Shown in pieces: positions 42,857-52,342 of a DNA stretch of 64,000 nucleotides; positions within the stretch are counted from its first letter, which is position 1, and each line of letters begins with the position of its first letter. The translations under genes were made by a program, and so were the position numbers. The notes under the pieces are model-generated. The model was given only the letters and a program-made list of their open reading frames with translations, searched no databases and was not told the DNA's origin. Where the stretch lies: assembly GCA_031555935.1 (NCBI GenBank), contig JAVBTX010000005.1:8051-72050 (forward strand), given 5' to 3'. The DNA comes from Roseburia_C sp031555935 (GTDB lineage Bacteria; Bacillota; Clostridia; Lachnospirales; Lachnospiraceae).

Positions 42857-43920
42857 TGGTAAAAAATAATATATTTAAACGGCAGATATTTATTCCGATT
42901 GCAGCGCTCATCGTGCTGGCCGTGTTTAACTTGATTATCGACCCTTCATTCTTTAAGATTACATTTGGTTATAACAGTATGGGCGACCCGGTTCTGTCTG
43001 GTTATCTGATGACAATTTTAGATTATGGTTCCGAGTTGGCAATTCTTGCCATTGGTATGACCTTGGTTACCGCAGCAAGTGGCGGTCAGGATATCAGTGT
43101 TGGTGCAGCCATTGCAATCAGCGGCAGTGTTGTGTTGCGGGTACTTTGTGGTACTAATTCAAGACCAGATACCCTTCAAGCACCAATTATCGTAGCGTTT
43201 TTAGTAAGCTGCGTTGTGGCAATGCTGTTTGGTGCATTTAACGGAGCACTGGTAGCGTATTTCAAGATTCAACCGATGGTAGCAACCCTGATTTTATTTA
43301 CCGCAGGACGTTCGATAGCAGCGTGGATTAATAACAACGAGCTTCCAATTATCAGTGATGTATCCTTTGGATATGCTGGCGGATTTATTCCGGGTATACC
43401 AATTCCAACCCCGTTTTTCATTGCGGTGGCATGTATGATTATTATTGCACTGGTGCTGCGATTTACCAACCTTGGATTATATATCCAGTCAGTTGGAATC
43501 AATGAAAGCTCCTCCAGATTGAATGGTTTAAACCCTGCCCTTGTCAAATTTTTGTCCTTTGTAATTCTTGGCTTGTGTGTCGCAGTTGCAGGATTTATAA
43601 AAGTCAGCCGGCTTTCTTCCATAAACTATTCGGTTATTGCGAAGGATATTGAAATGGATGCAATTCTGGCCGTTGCACTAGGCGGAAATGCTTTGAGCGG
43701 TGGTAAATTTAACATGACCGCATCAATCCTTGGCGCGTATGTAATTCAGTTCCTTACGACAACACTTTATAAATTCAATGTTCAATCCGATGCGCTTTCC
43801 GCATATAAGGCAGTCGTTGTCATTCTGCTTGTTGTCTTAAGTGCACCAGTCGTAAGAGATAGCATTTCTTCTTTCTGGAAGAAATTCAAGTTGAAATTAC
43901 ATGTAAAGGAGGTTGCATAA
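42856..43920 (+). CDS. Sugar ABC transporter permease 1 (YtfT-like)
   Basis: This 354-residue polytopic protein of the AraH/RbsC/YtfT family has about eight to ten membrane segments. The cytoplasmic EAA-like loop GINESSSRLNGLNP (near residue 214) and GGNALSGGKFNMT are characteristic. It is one of two permeases that form the channel with the tandem ATPase. It overlaps the ATPase gene by one base. Confidence 0.93.
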   Translation: MVKNNIFKRQIFIPIAALIVLAVFNLIIDPSFFKITFGYNSMGDPVLSGYLMTILDYGSELAILAIGMTLVTAASGGQDISVGAAIAISGSVVLRVLCGTNSRPDTLQAPIIVAFLVSCVVAMLFGAFNGALVAYFKIQPMVATLILFTAGRSIAAWINNNELPIISDVSFGYAGGFIPGIPIPTPFFIAVACMIIIALVLRFTNLGLYIQSVGINESSSRLNGLNPALVKFLSFVILGLCVAVAGFIKVSRLSSINYSVIAKDIEMDAILAVALGGNALSGGKFNMTASILGAYVIQFLTTTLYKFNVQSDALSAYKAVVVILLVVLSAPVVRDSISSFWKKFKLKLHVKEVA

Positions 43921-43921
43921 T

Positions 43922-44980
43922 ATGTTAAATAAGTTATCTGCAATCAAACTGCGCGATAAAACAAAAAACATGACTGATACAAATCTGTTGTTAATCATAA
44001 CAATCGTAGTTTTCTTTGCAATGTATATCGGGGCGATTGTATTTCAAGGAAAAGGCTTTTTGAAACCACAGACATTCTTTAATATCCTGAATGCAAATGC
44101 GCCGCTCATCATAGCATCTTGCGGTATGAGTATTGTAATGATTACTGGTGGTATTGATATTTCGGTTGGTGGTATTGCCGCATTAGTCAGTATGAGTTGT
44201 GCAGTTTACCTTGACTTTCATGGTGGTAATGTGTTTGGCGCCATACTGATAGCAATCGGGATTGGTTTGGCATTCGGTATTGTCCAGGGATTTTTGGTGG
44301 CATATCTGGATATCCAACCATTCATTGTTTCACTGGCGGGAATGTTTTTTGCCCGCGGTATGACAACAATTGTAAATACAAATCCATTCAATGTAGCCAA
44401 TGAATCATTTGTAGCCTTGAAAGAAACACGAGTTGTCGTGCCGGGCTTTGGTTCGGTCAATAAATTGGGCAATTATGTAGATGCCTATATTGAAATTGGT
44501 GTAGTTGTTGCCCTGCTACTAGTTGTTATCCTGTTTTGTGTTCTTCGCTGGACGAAGTTAGGACGTGGATTTTATGCCGTTGGTGGCAATAAACAAAGTG
44601 CCCTGATGCTTGGTATTAATGTGAAAAGAACAAAATTCCTTTCTCACTTGATTTGCAGCTTATTAGCAGGAATTGGCGGTTTTGTTTATTTCATGCATGT
44701 CGGCTCTGGTTCGGCATCACACGCAAGCGGCATGGAAATGAATGCGATAGCCTCTTCGATTATCGGCGGCACGATGTTGACTGGCGGTGTTGGTAACATT
44801 ATTGGTACCTTATTTGGTGTACTTTCTCTAAGCACCATTCAGAATATTGTTTCATCCGCAGGATTAGACCAGGCGTGGTGGACCGGAATTACGATTGCAG
44901 CAATGTTATGTCTGTTCCTCGTTGTTCAGAGTATTGTTATGGCTCGTAAAAAAAGGACCTTACAAACAAAAATTGAGTAA
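43922..44980 (+). CDS. Sugar ABC transporter permease 2 (YjfF-like)
   Basis: This 352-residue polytopic protein of the same family has ISVGGIAALV near residue 80 and the loop GGNKQSALMLGINVKRTK, typical of YjfF-like permeases. AAAGGAGG ends 9 bases before the ATG at 43922. The gene follows permease 1 by one base and is followed by two hairpin terminators. Two different permeases in one system match the E. coli YtfQRT-YjfF arrangement. Confidence 0.93.
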   Translation: MLNKLSAIKLRDKTKNMTDTNLLLIITIVVFFAMYIGAIVFQGKGFLKPQTFFNILNANAPLIIASCGMSIVMITGGIDISVGGIAALVSMSCAVYLDFHGGNVFGAILIAIGIGLAFGIVQGFLVAYLDIQPFIVSLAGMFFARGMTTIVNTNPFNVANESFVALKETRVVVPGFGSVNKLGNYVDAYIEIGVVVALLLVVILFCVLRWTKLGRGFYAVGGNKQSALMLGINVKRTKFLSHLICSLLAGIGGFVYFMHVGSGSASHASGMEMNAIASSIIGGTMLTGGVGNIIGTLFGVLSLSTIQNIVSSAGLDQAWWTGITIAAMLCLFLVVQSIVMARKKRTLQTKIE

Positions 44981-44984
44981 AAAA

Positions 44985-45015
44985 AGCCATATAATGTCAA
45001 AGCCATTATATGGCT
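44985..45015 (+). terminator. Terminator after the ABC transporter operon
   Basis: A perfect 12-bp stem AGCCATATAATG / CATTATATGGCT around a 7-base loop. No T-run follows directly, but a second hairpin stands right behind it. Confidence 0.65.
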
Positions 45016-45019
45016 CTGG

Positions 45020-45056
45020 AAAAGAGGAAGCTGTAAAAATGCGGCGGCCTCTTTTC
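45020..45056 (+). terminator. Second terminator hairpin after the ABC transporter operon
   Basis: An 8-bp stem AAAAGAGG / CCTCTTTT with inner GC pairing, ending in a short T-run. Tandem hairpins make a strong stop before the next promoter. Confidence 0.65.
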
Positions 45057-45083
45057 GTGGTTTCGAAATAGTGGATGTTATAT

Positions 45084-45112
45084 TTGACAAAATTTAAGAT
45101 GGTAGATAAGAT
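45084..45112 (+). promoter_or_regulatory. Promoter of the second binding-protein/ClC operon
   Basis: TTGACA (45084-45089), a 17-base spacer and TAAGAT (45107-45112), about 28 bases before the start codon. Confidence 0.72.
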
Positions 45113-45139
45113 ATATTTGGGAAGCTTGTGAGGAAAGGC

Positions 45140-46258
45140 ATGGATATAGAAATGGAAAAAAGAACGTTAAGAACGATGATAACTCCTATATTTTTAATGT
45201 TTGGCGTATTGGTATTTTGCCTTTTGGCAGCTAGTTGCGGAAAAGATAATGTATTGAATCTTGAGACGGAAGATACCCAGGAAGCAGATTCTGATGAATA
45301 TATTGTAGTTGGTTTTTCCCAGCTTGGTGCGGAATCTGACTGGAGAAGCGCCAATACAGAATCCATGAAGTCTACGTTTACAGCAGAAAACGGTTATAAG
45401 CTAATCTTTGAGAATGGTCAGCAAAAGCAGGCGAATCAGATTATGGCGATTCGCACCTTCATTCAACAGGAAGTGGATTATATTGTTTTGGCTCCGGTTA
45501 TAGAGACGGGGTGGGATACGGTTTTGCAGGAGGCAAAGGATGCTGAAATTCCGGTTATTATCGTAGACCGCAGGGTCGATGTAGAAGATGACAGTCTATT
45601 TACTTGTTGGATTGGCTCTGATTTTGAATTAGAAGGAAAAAAGGCAGCAGAGTGGCTGAATCAATATGTGGCGGCAAAGGGCATTGCGGCTGCCGATGTT
45701 CATATTGTTAATATTCAAGGTACCATCGGAGCTACCGCTCAGATCGGACGAACAAAGGGTCTTGAAGATGCCCAAAAAGCGAACGGCTGGGACTTGATGG
45801 CTCAAGTGACTGGAGATTTCACGCAGGCGAGGGGCAAAGAAGTAATGGAATCCCTTTTGAAACAACATGATAACATTAACGTGGTTTATTGTGAAAATGA
45901 TAATGAAGCCTTTGGCGTTATAGAGGCAATTGAAGCAGCTGGCAAACAGATTGGCTCAGATATTGGGTCTGGTGAGATAATGGTTATTTCATTTGATGGC
46001 GTGAAGAAAGATGCCATGAATTATATTATGATGGATAAAATCACTTGTATCACAGCATGTAATCCGCTGTTGGGACCGCCAGTGAAAGAAACGATTGAAT
46101 TGTTAGAAGCGGGTAAAACGCCGGATAAGTTTTCTTATGTTGATGAAGGCATGTATGCCTATGATGATACGGTCACAACGGTAATAATTGATGACGTTGA
46201 ATATGCCGTAACGGTAGTAACGGAGGAAGTGTTAGAAGAACGAGGTTGGGAGAAATAA
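45140..46258 (+). CDS. Second sugar-binding lipoprotein (YtfQ-like)
   Basis: This 372-residue lipoprotein has a lipobox LAASC (C33) after a long hydrophobic signal, then a type I periplasmic-binding domain whose start (VVGFSQLGAESDWRSAN) matches the YtfQ family more closely than the binding protein of the operon upstream. The two are paralogues (shared SANTESMKSTFTAENGY and RTKGLEDAQK-like stretches). The start is uncertain: ATG at 45140 with AGGAAAGG close upstream is preferred over GTG at 45128. It has no ATPase or permease of its own and may feed the upstream transporter or act as a sensor. The ClC gene begins 5 bases after its stop. Confidence 0.88.
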   Translation: MDIEMEKRTLRTMITPIFLMFGVLVFCLLAASCGKDNVLNLETEDTQEADSDEYIVVGFSQLGAESDWRSANTESMKSTFTAENGYKLIFENGQQKQANQIMAIRTFIQQEVDYIVLAPVIETGWDTVLQEAKDAEIPVIIVDRRVDVEDDSLFTCWIGSDFELEGKKAAEWLNQYVAAKGIAAADVHIVNIQGTIGATAQIGRTKGLEDAQKANGWDLMAQVTGDFTQARGKEVMESLLKQHDNINVVYCENDNEAFGVIEAIEAAGKQIGSDIGSGEIMVISFDGVKKDAMNYIMMDKITCITACNPLLGPPVKETIELLEAGKTPDKFSYVDEGMYAYDDTVTTVIIDDVEYAVTVVTEEVLEERGWEK

Positions 46259-46263
46259 ATGAA

Positions 46264-47820
46264 ATGAAGAATAATTACAAGGTATTAACAGATAATTATT
46301 TTGACAATGTATTAATTGTTTTAAAAAGCTTATTGGTGGGACTGTTAGCGGGAAGCGTTACAGTCCTTTATCGACTTACGCTGACATATGCAGAACAATT
46401 TGCTTTTCATATGTATGAATTTGTCAAAAAAACCCTACACTTTTTTCCACTAATCCTAATTCTGCTTGGTCTGGCAGCTTGGCTGGTAGGCACCTTGGTA
46501 GAAAGAAACAAGATGATTTCGGGTAGTGGAATACCACAGCTAGAGGGAATCATGAAAGGTTACTTTGGGAAAAGAAAAAAATGGTCACATACCTTGATTA
46601 GTAAGTTTGTGGGTGGTGCGATAGCAATTGGCGGAGGTCTATCATTGGGCAGAGAAGGTCCGTCCATTCAGTTGGGAGCATGTATTGCGGAAGGACTAGG
46701 CAAAAAAATTGGAACCGGGCGTGCGGAAAGAAGAATATTGATGGCAAGTGGAGCGGGGGCAGGATTAGCGGCAGCATTTAATGCTCCGATGGCCGGTGTT
46801 ATCTTCGTACTGGAAGAAATTTTTAAATATTTTTCGCCATTGATTTTGCTTTCTGTAATGTCGGCTGCCGTTATCGCGGATTTTGTGTCAAAGCAAGTGT
46901 TTGGCCTAGCGCCAATTTTTGATTTTGAGATTACCAAAGCAATTCCCCTGGGCAGTTATTGGCTGCTTATTATTTTAGGGATTTTGCTCGGTGTAATGGG
47001 CTCGCTCTACAACTACATATTATTAAAAACGAAGGTCATGTATGGGAAAATGAAATTCTTAAATTCAAAAATGAAGATAATGATTCCATTTATCACTGCG
47101 GGTATTTTAGGCCTTGTCTTTCCAATCGTATTGGGTGGTGGTCATCGGGTTGTGGAAGAATTGACACCCAAAAATGGCATTTTATTTTTAGCTCTGATTT
47201 TTGTGGTTAAATTTATATTTTCAATGATCAGCTTTGGCTCTGGTGCACCGGGTGGAATCTTTTTTCCGCTGATTGTTCTTGGAGCAGCAATTGGAGCCAT
47301 TTTTGCTGGAGTTTCGATTGACTATTTGGGAGTTGAGCAGGAATTATATAATAACTTTATTATTCTGGCAATGGCAGGATATTTTACGGCGATTGTCAGA
47401 GCGCCAATAACGGGAATTGTACTTGTGCTCGAAATGACGGGTTCATTTACACATATATTGCCGCTAACGGTGGTCTCAGTGATAGCATATGTTGTGGCTG
47501 ATTTGATTAAAAGTCCGCCAATCTATGAAGCTCTTTTGGAAAATTTGATTCATGATGAAAATGGTGAAGAGAAAATCGAAAGCAGCAAAAAAATCGTTGT
47601 GGAATTGATTATAAAACATGATTCTAAATTTCAAAATCACCGGGTGAAAAATATTGAATGGCCGGGTAAATCACTGCTAGTTGGAGTAAAACGAGGGGAA
47701 TGTCAAATGATTCCGAATGGCGATACGAAATTAGAAGAGGGAGACTATCTTTCCATTTTAACGGATTTGAATAATGAAAGCAGAATCAAGGAAATTCTTG
47801 AAGAAATGAATGGGGATTAG
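46264..47820 (+). CDS. ClC-type chloride transporter with C-terminal TrkA_C domain
   Basis: This 518-residue membrane protein has the ClC selectivity motifs GSGIPQ, GREGPSIQLG with the gating glutamate, and GAPGGIFFPL. The second glutamate needed for proton coupling is also seen (FVLEEIFKYF), so it is probably an H+/Cl- exchanger rather than a channel. A soluble TrkA_C-like domain occupies about residues 440-518, a known fusion in Firmicutes ClC proteins that may bind a ligand. The ATG at 46264 is 5 bases after the binding-protein stop with GGGAG upstream; a TTG at 46246 overlaps that gene. Confidence 0.93.
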   Translation: MKNNYKVLTDNYFDNVLIVLKSLLVGLLAGSVTVLYRLTLTYAEQFAFHMYEFVKKTLHFFPLILILLGLAAWLVGTLVERNKMISGSGIPQLEGIMKGYFGKRKKWSHTLISKFVGGAIAIGGGLSLGREGPSIQLGACIAEGLGKKIGTGRAERRILMASGAGAGLAAAFNAPMAGVIFVLEEIFKYFSPLILLSVMSAAVIADFVSKQVFGLAPIFDFEITKAIPLGSYWLLIILGILLGVMGSLYNYILLKTKVMYGKMKFLNSKMKIMIPFITAGILGLVFPIVLGGGHRVVEELTPKNGILFLALIFVVKFIFSMISFGSGAPGGIFFPLIVLGAAIGAIFAGVSIDYLGVEQELYNNFIILAMAGYFTAIVRAPITGIVLVLEMTGSFTHILPLTVVSVIAYVVADLIKSPPIYEALLENLIHDENGEEKIESSKKIVVELIIKHDSKFQNHRVKNIEWPGKSLLVGVKRGECQMIPNGDTKLEEGDYLSILTDLNNESRIKEILEEMNGD

Positions 47821-47908
47821 GAATTAATAAATATAAGCAAAAAAAGTCGAGAAAAATACTCCTGAATCGGTTACAATATAAATAAAATAACCAAGTCAGG
47901 AGATAAAA

Positions 47909-50161
47909 ATGTCGCATCAAAATCACATCATCATTCGAGGACTGCACCAAAATAATCTGAAAAATATCTCATTGGACATCCCCAAAGAAAAAATAGTTGT
48001 CTTTACTGGCGTTTCTGGTTCGGGCAAGTCCAGCATCGTATTTGACACAATTGCCGCCGAAAGCCAGCGGCAGATGAACGAGACTTATACTGCCTTTATC
48101 CGGGGGCGACTGCCGAAGTTTGAAAAGCCCAAAGTAGATAAAATCGAAAATCTATCCGCCTCAGTCATCATTGATCAAACACGTCTTGGCGGTAATGCCC
48201 GTTCCACGGTGGGGACAATCAGTGATATGTACTCGGCCCTGCGCCTGCTTTATTCGCGCATCGGAGAACCATATGTAGGAACGGCATCATTCTTTTCATT
48301 TAATGACCCAAACGGTATGTGCCCAGAATGTTCTGGCATCGGGAAAGTAATGGAGCTTGACATAACACCGATGATTGCCGAGGATAAGAGCTGGAATGAG
48401 GGCATGGTGGATTTGCCAGCATTTCATATCGATAATTGGTATTGGAAGCAATATACCGGCAGTGGGCTGTTTGAGCTAGATAAAAAATGGGGCGACTATA
48501 CCCCAAAAGAGCGCAATCTATTATTATACGGTGCGGCAAAGCCGGGTGAGCCGCGTGTGGTAAAACAAGTAGAGGGAATCCACAACATGATGAGCCGATT
48601 ACTGCTTAAGCGAGACGGGGCCGAAATGGGTGAGGCTTCGATGAGACGTCTGACAAATCTTGTTCATCAAAATGACTGCCCAATTTGTCATGGGAAACGG
48701 CTAAATGCGGCGGCACTGTCCAGTAAGGTTGCAGGGTTTGGGATTGACGAGATGTGTGAGATGGAGTTTACCAAGCTGCGCGAGGTGCTTCAAACAGTCA
48801 CTGATTCACGTGGCAGCTCGATTGTAGATAGTCTAGTGATGGCTCTTGATCGGATGATTGATATTGGACTACCATATCTTTCGTTTAACCGTGAATCGTC
48901 CACCTTATCCGGCGGCGAGGCGCAGCGACTAAAGCTGGTGCGCTATATGGGCAGTGCCCTAACTGGGATGACCTATATTTTTGATGAACCGAGCACAGGA
49001 ATGCACCCGCGTGATGTTCACCGGATGACCAAGCTGCTGCAAAGCCTTCGGGATAAGGGCAACACTGTTTTGGTGGTGGAGCATGACAAGGACGTGATTT
49101 CCATTGCCGATGAGGTCATCGACGTTGGTCCGTTAGCCGGTAGAAATGGTGGCGAGATTCTCTATCAGGGAAGCTTCGAAACACTTTTGGTATCAGGTAC
49201 ACTGACTGGCAATGCGATGCAGGCTCAGATACCGTTTAAGGAGGAGCCGAGAAAGCCCAAGGAATTTTTGCCGGTTCGAGAAGCCACGATTCATAATCTG
49301 AAAAATATTTCCATTGATATTCCTTTGAATATCTTAACGGCGGTGACTGGTGTGGCTGGTTCGGGAAAGAGCTCGCTGATTCGGGATGTATTTGCAGCCC
49401 AATATGAGGACCGGGTGGTTTTGGTGGATCAGTCACCAGTAACCGCGACAGGTCGTTCAACACCAGCCACTTTTCTGGGCTTTTTTGACGAGATTCGTAA
49501 GCGGATGGCAAAGGAAAATGGTGTGAGTGCCGCCTTGTTTTCATTTAATAGCAAAGGGGCATGTCCGGTGTGTAAGGGGCGCGGGGTAATTGTGACCGAG
49601 CTTGTATTTATGGACCCGGTGACGACAACCTGCGAGGTCTGTGGCGGCAGCCGTTACAGTGACGAGGCTCTTTCGCATAATTATCATGGCAAAAATATTG
49701 TGGATGTACTAAATATGAGTGCTGAGGAGGCCGAAGAATTCTTTGCCGACTGTCCTAAAATTCGTAAGCATTTACATGCGATGGTGGCCGTGGGATTGCC
49801 GTATCTTTCGCTGGGACAACCGCTTTCCACCTTATCTGGCGGTGAACGTCAGCGGGTAAAATTGGCCAAGTATTTGGACAAAAAAGGAAATATCTATGTA
49901 CTGGATGAGCCGACAACTGGGCTTCATGCCTCTGACGTACAAGCCATTATGAAACTGTTAGATGGTTTTGTAAAACGCGGCAACACGGTCATTGTAATCG
50001 AACACAATATGGATGTCGTAAAGCAGGCGGACTATGTCATTGACATCGGACCAGATGGCGGTACAGCTGGGGGAGAGGTTGTTTTTACCGGCACGCCACA
50101 GGAAATGGTCGACAATTCCGAATCGATTACGGCAAGGTATCTGAGAAAGTCATTACAATAA
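47909..50161 (+). CDS. Short UvrA-like ABC ATPase
   Basis: This 750-residue protein has two ABC ATPase halves with Walker A loops GVSGSGKSS and GVAGSGKSS and signature motifs LSGGEAQR and LSGGERQR. The zinc modules within each half are present (CPECSGIG with CPICHGKRLN, and CPVCKGRG with CEVCGGSRY). It is about 190 residues shorter than housekeeping UvrA (about 940), lacking the UvrB-binding region, as in the class of UvrA paralogues linked to drug or toxin tolerance. An AraC/GyrI-like regulator follows 24 bases later, which suggests a small-molecule-induced unit. DNA repair proper is unlikely. Confidence 0.9.
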   Translation: MSHQNHIIIRGLHQNNLKNISLDIPKEKIVVFTGVSGSGKSSIVFDTIAAESQRQMNETYTAFIRGRLPKFEKPKVDKIENLSASVIIDQTRLGGNARSTVGTISDMYSALRLLYSRIGEPYVGTASFFSFNDPNGMCPECSGIGKVMELDITPMIAEDKSWNEGMVDLPAFHIDNWYWKQYTGSGLFELDKKWGDYTPKERNLLLYGAAKPGEPRVVKQVEGIHNMMSRLLLKRDGAEMGEASMRRLTNLVHQNDCPICHGKRLNAAALSSKVAGFGIDEMCEMEFTKLREVLQTVTDSRGSSIVDSLVMALDRMIDIGLPYLSFNRESSTLSGGEAQRLKLVRYMGSALTGMTYIFDEPSTGMHPRDVHRMTKLLQSLRDKGNTVLVVEHDKDVISIADEVIDVGPLAGRNGGEILYQGSFETLLVSGTLTGNAMQAQIPFKEEPRKPKEFLPVREATIHNLKNISIDIPLNILTAVTGVAGSGKSSLIRDVFAAQYEDRVVLVDQSPVTATGRSTPATFLGFFDEIRKRMAKENGVSAALFSFNSKGACPVCKGRGVIVTELVFMDPVTTTCEVCGGSRYSDEALSHNYHGKNIVDVLNMSAEEAEEFFADCPKIRKHLHAMVAVGLPYLSLGQPLSTLSGGERQRVKLAKYLDKKGNIYVLDEPTTGLHASDVQAIMKLLDGFVKRGNTVIVIEHNMDVVKQADYVIDIGPDGGTAGGEVVFTGTPQEMVDNSESITARYLRKSLQ

Positions 50162-50185
50162 AGTGTGGTAGGAGGAAAAATTTGC

Positions 50186-51082
50186 ATGAAGGAACAGATG
50201 ATGGCCGTCCAACGGATGCAGGACTATATTGAAGAGCATATGACAGATGAAATTACACTGTCTGAGCTTTCTAAGGCTTCTCTTTTTTCGCCATGGTATT
50301 CTTACCGTCTGTTTCGGGAATATATGGGCCTTACTCCGGCAGAGTATATCCGTAGGCTGCGGCTCTCGCATTCGGCGATGCAGTTAAAAAAAGAAAAAAG
50401 CTCGGTCACCAAGGTCGCCTATAATAGCGGCTTTGGCAGCGTGGACGGTTATATCCGGGCATTTAACAAAGAATTTGGTTGTAATCCTGGAGAATACGCC
50501 AAAGACCCTGTTCCGATTACACTATTTGTTCCCTATGGTGTTAAATTCAGAGAGTTTAGAAAGGATACGGTAGATATGGAAAATTTACAAAATATTTTTG
50601 TTCAGGTTATTCATAAACCGGAACGTAAAGTAATCATCAAGCGTGGCATTAGTGCAGAAGACTACTTCGCCTACTGCGAAGAAGTGGGATGTGATGTCTG
50701 GGGCACACTAATGAGCATGGATTCTCTTGGTGAAGAGCCGGTTTGTCTGTGGCTGCCAGAAGAATACAAGACACCGAACACATCTACTTATGTACAAGGT
50801 GTTGAAGTGGCATCAGACTACGCTGAGAATGTTCCGGGGAAAATACCCGAGGGCTTTGATATCATATCTTTGCCAGCTACGGAATACTTGGTTGTTCAAG
50901 GAGAACCCTTTGAAGAAGAAGACTATGCACAGGCGATTCTATCTGTGCAGTATTCGATGAATCACTATGACCCGACGGTTATTGGCTATGAATGGGATGA
51001 CAGCAACCCACGCATCCAGCTTGAACCGCGAGGAGAGCGCGGATATATTGAGTTGCGGGCAATCAAACGGAACAAAGAGTAA
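50186..51082 (+). CDS. AraC-family regulator with GyrI-like ligand-binding domain
   Basis: This 298-residue regulator has an N-terminal AraC double helix-turn-helix (about 5-105, LSELSKASLFSPWYSYRLF and VAYNSGFGSVDGYIRAFNKEFG) and a C-terminal GyrI-like/AraC effector-binding domain (about 135-295). Such proteins sense hydrophobic or cationic drugs. AGGAGG lies 10 bases before the ATG at 50186. It follows the UvrA-like gene by 24 bases and a strong terminator ends the unit, so the pair is likely one operon. Confidence 0.9.
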   Translation: MKEQMMAVQRMQDYIEEHMTDEITLSELSKASLFSPWYSYRLFREYMGLTPAEYIRRLRLSHSAMQLKKEKSSVTKVAYNSGFGSVDGYIRAFNKEFGCNPGEYAKDPVPITLFVPYGVKFREFRKDTVDMENLQNIFVQVIHKPERKVIIKRGISAEDYFAYCEEVGCDVWGTLMSMDSLGEEPVCLWLPEEYKTPNTSTYVQGVEVASDYAENVPGKIPEGFDIISLPATEYLVVQGEPFEEEDYAQAILSVQYSMNHYDPTVIGYEWDDSNPRIQLEPRGERGYIELRAIKRNKE

Positions 51083-51099
51083 ATCATAGGAACATATCC

Positions 51100-51134
51100 A
51101 AAAGGGGTGAATTGATTAGCAATTCACCCCTTTT
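51100..51134 (+). terminator. Strong terminator after the AraC-family gene
   Basis: A perfect 15-bp stem AAAAGGGGTGAATTG / CAATTCACCCCTTTT with a 5-base loop and T-run. The A-rich left arm makes it a possible bidirectional terminator. Confidence 0.92.
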
Positions 51135-51173
51135 GAAGTATCTCGCATGTGTGTGGTTTGTCCATTTTATATT

Positions 51174-51202
51174 TTGAACTATTTTTCAGAAGATGGTATA
51201 AT
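51174..51202 (+). promoter_or_regulatory. Promoter of the radical SAM-truA-recJ unit
   Basis: TTGAAC (51174-51179), a 17-base spacer and TATAAT (51197-51202), 30 bases before the start codon. Confidence 0.78.
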
Positions 51203-51232
51203 AGGTCAATATACAAAAAGAAAGGATGTACT

Positions 51233-52342
51233 ATGCAAATACAATTAAACGAATTTTTTAACAAAGGGATAAAAAATATTTCAGATACAATTGGCCGTTT
51301 TTATCGAAATAATCGTCAAGGAAGAGTATTCATGATAGATATGGCAGCAGCACTATTTAACAGCTCGAAAATACGTAAGCGATATGAGCAAAAAGGGACA
51401 CATATTCCGCCATTTTTGATAGCTAGTATATCATCTGACTGTAATCTGCATTGTGCGGGCTGTTACGCAAGGGCTAATGGAAACTGTTCCGATGAGGGTG
51501 ATGTTGATGCAATGGGACTGACAGAGTGGTACCGTATCTTTACGGAAGCATCTGGAATCGGTGTGTCTTTTATATTGTTGGCGGGCGGTGAACCGTTGTT
51601 ACGGCGTGACCTTATCAAAATGGCGGCCTCGTTAAAAAATATGATTTTTCCGATTTTTACAAATGGAACAATGATTGACACAGAATATATCGAACTGTTT
51701 GATAATAACCGCAATTTAGTTCCGGTACTTAGCATTGAATGCAGTGAAGCAGAGTTTAACGCACGGCGGGGCGCAGGCGTATCTGAACAAATTCGAGATG
51801 TAATCGAAGAATTTAAACGCCGCGGAATATTATATGGCGTTTCGATAACGGTAACCAGTGAAAATAAGGACCGGGTTACGGAAGGCCAATTTATCAACAA
51901 CTTGCGTGAGCAGGGCTGTGGCGTGATATTTTTTGTTGAGTATGTACCGGTGGAAACGGGTACAGAGCATTTACTATTAAATCATGATGAGGTTCAGGTG
52001 TTACAAAATCAAATCGAGTTGTTGCGAAATGACAAACAAAACAAAGGAATGGTACTGCTATCATTTCCGGGTGATGAGGAATCAATGGGGGGATGTCTAG
52101 CCGCAGGTCGGGGATTTTTCCATATTAATGTGAATGGCGGATGTGAGCCGTGTCCGTTTTCGTCATACTCAACTGTAAACTTGAAAGAACAGACAATAAT
52201 GTCGGCATTGCAATCACCATTTTTTGAAAAAGTACGTAACATAAGCGCGGCGGAAAAAATGGAGCATAAAGGCGGATGTACCTTGTTTTTGCATCAGGAC
52301 GAGGTAATTCGAGCAACCAAAGAGGAGCAGCGAAGATGGTAG
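51233..52342 (+). CDS. Radical SAM protein of unknown substrate
   Basis: This 369-residue protein carries the radical SAM cluster motif C70-x3-C74-x2-C77 (SSDCNLHCAGCYA) and the GGEPLL and TNGTMI motifs. The C-terminal part has further cysteines (GGCEPCPF near residue 303 and GGCTLF near residue 347), suggesting an auxiliary iron-sulfur site of a SPASM-like kind. No peptide substrate is encoded beside it, so peptide maturation is not indicated. AAAGGATG precedes the ATG at 51233. It overlaps truA by 7 bases, so translation is coupled, but no functional link is evident. Confidence 0.88.
   Translation: MQIQLNEFFNKGIKNISDTIGRFYRNNRQGRVFMIDMAAALFNSSKIRKRYEQKGTHIPPFLIASISSDCNLHCAGCYARANGNCSDEGDVDAMGLTEWYRIFTEASGIGVSFILLAGGEPLLRRDLIKMAASLKNMIFPIFTNGTMIDTEYIELFDNNRNLVPVLSIECSEAEFNARRGAGVSEQIRDVIEEFKRRGILYGVSITVTSENKDRVTEGQFINNLREQGCGVIFFVEYVPVETGTEHLLLNHDEVQVLQNQIELLRNDKQNKGMVLLSFPGDEESMGGCLAAGRGFFHINVNGGCEPCPFSSYSTVNLKEQTIMSALQSPFFEKVRNISAAEKMEHKGGCTLFLHQDEVIRATKEEQRRW

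Noticed and set aside
47847..47877. A possible promoter before the UvrA-like gene
   Set aside because: TACAAT is acceptable but the -35 (TCGAGA, spacer 19) is too weak to report as a feature.
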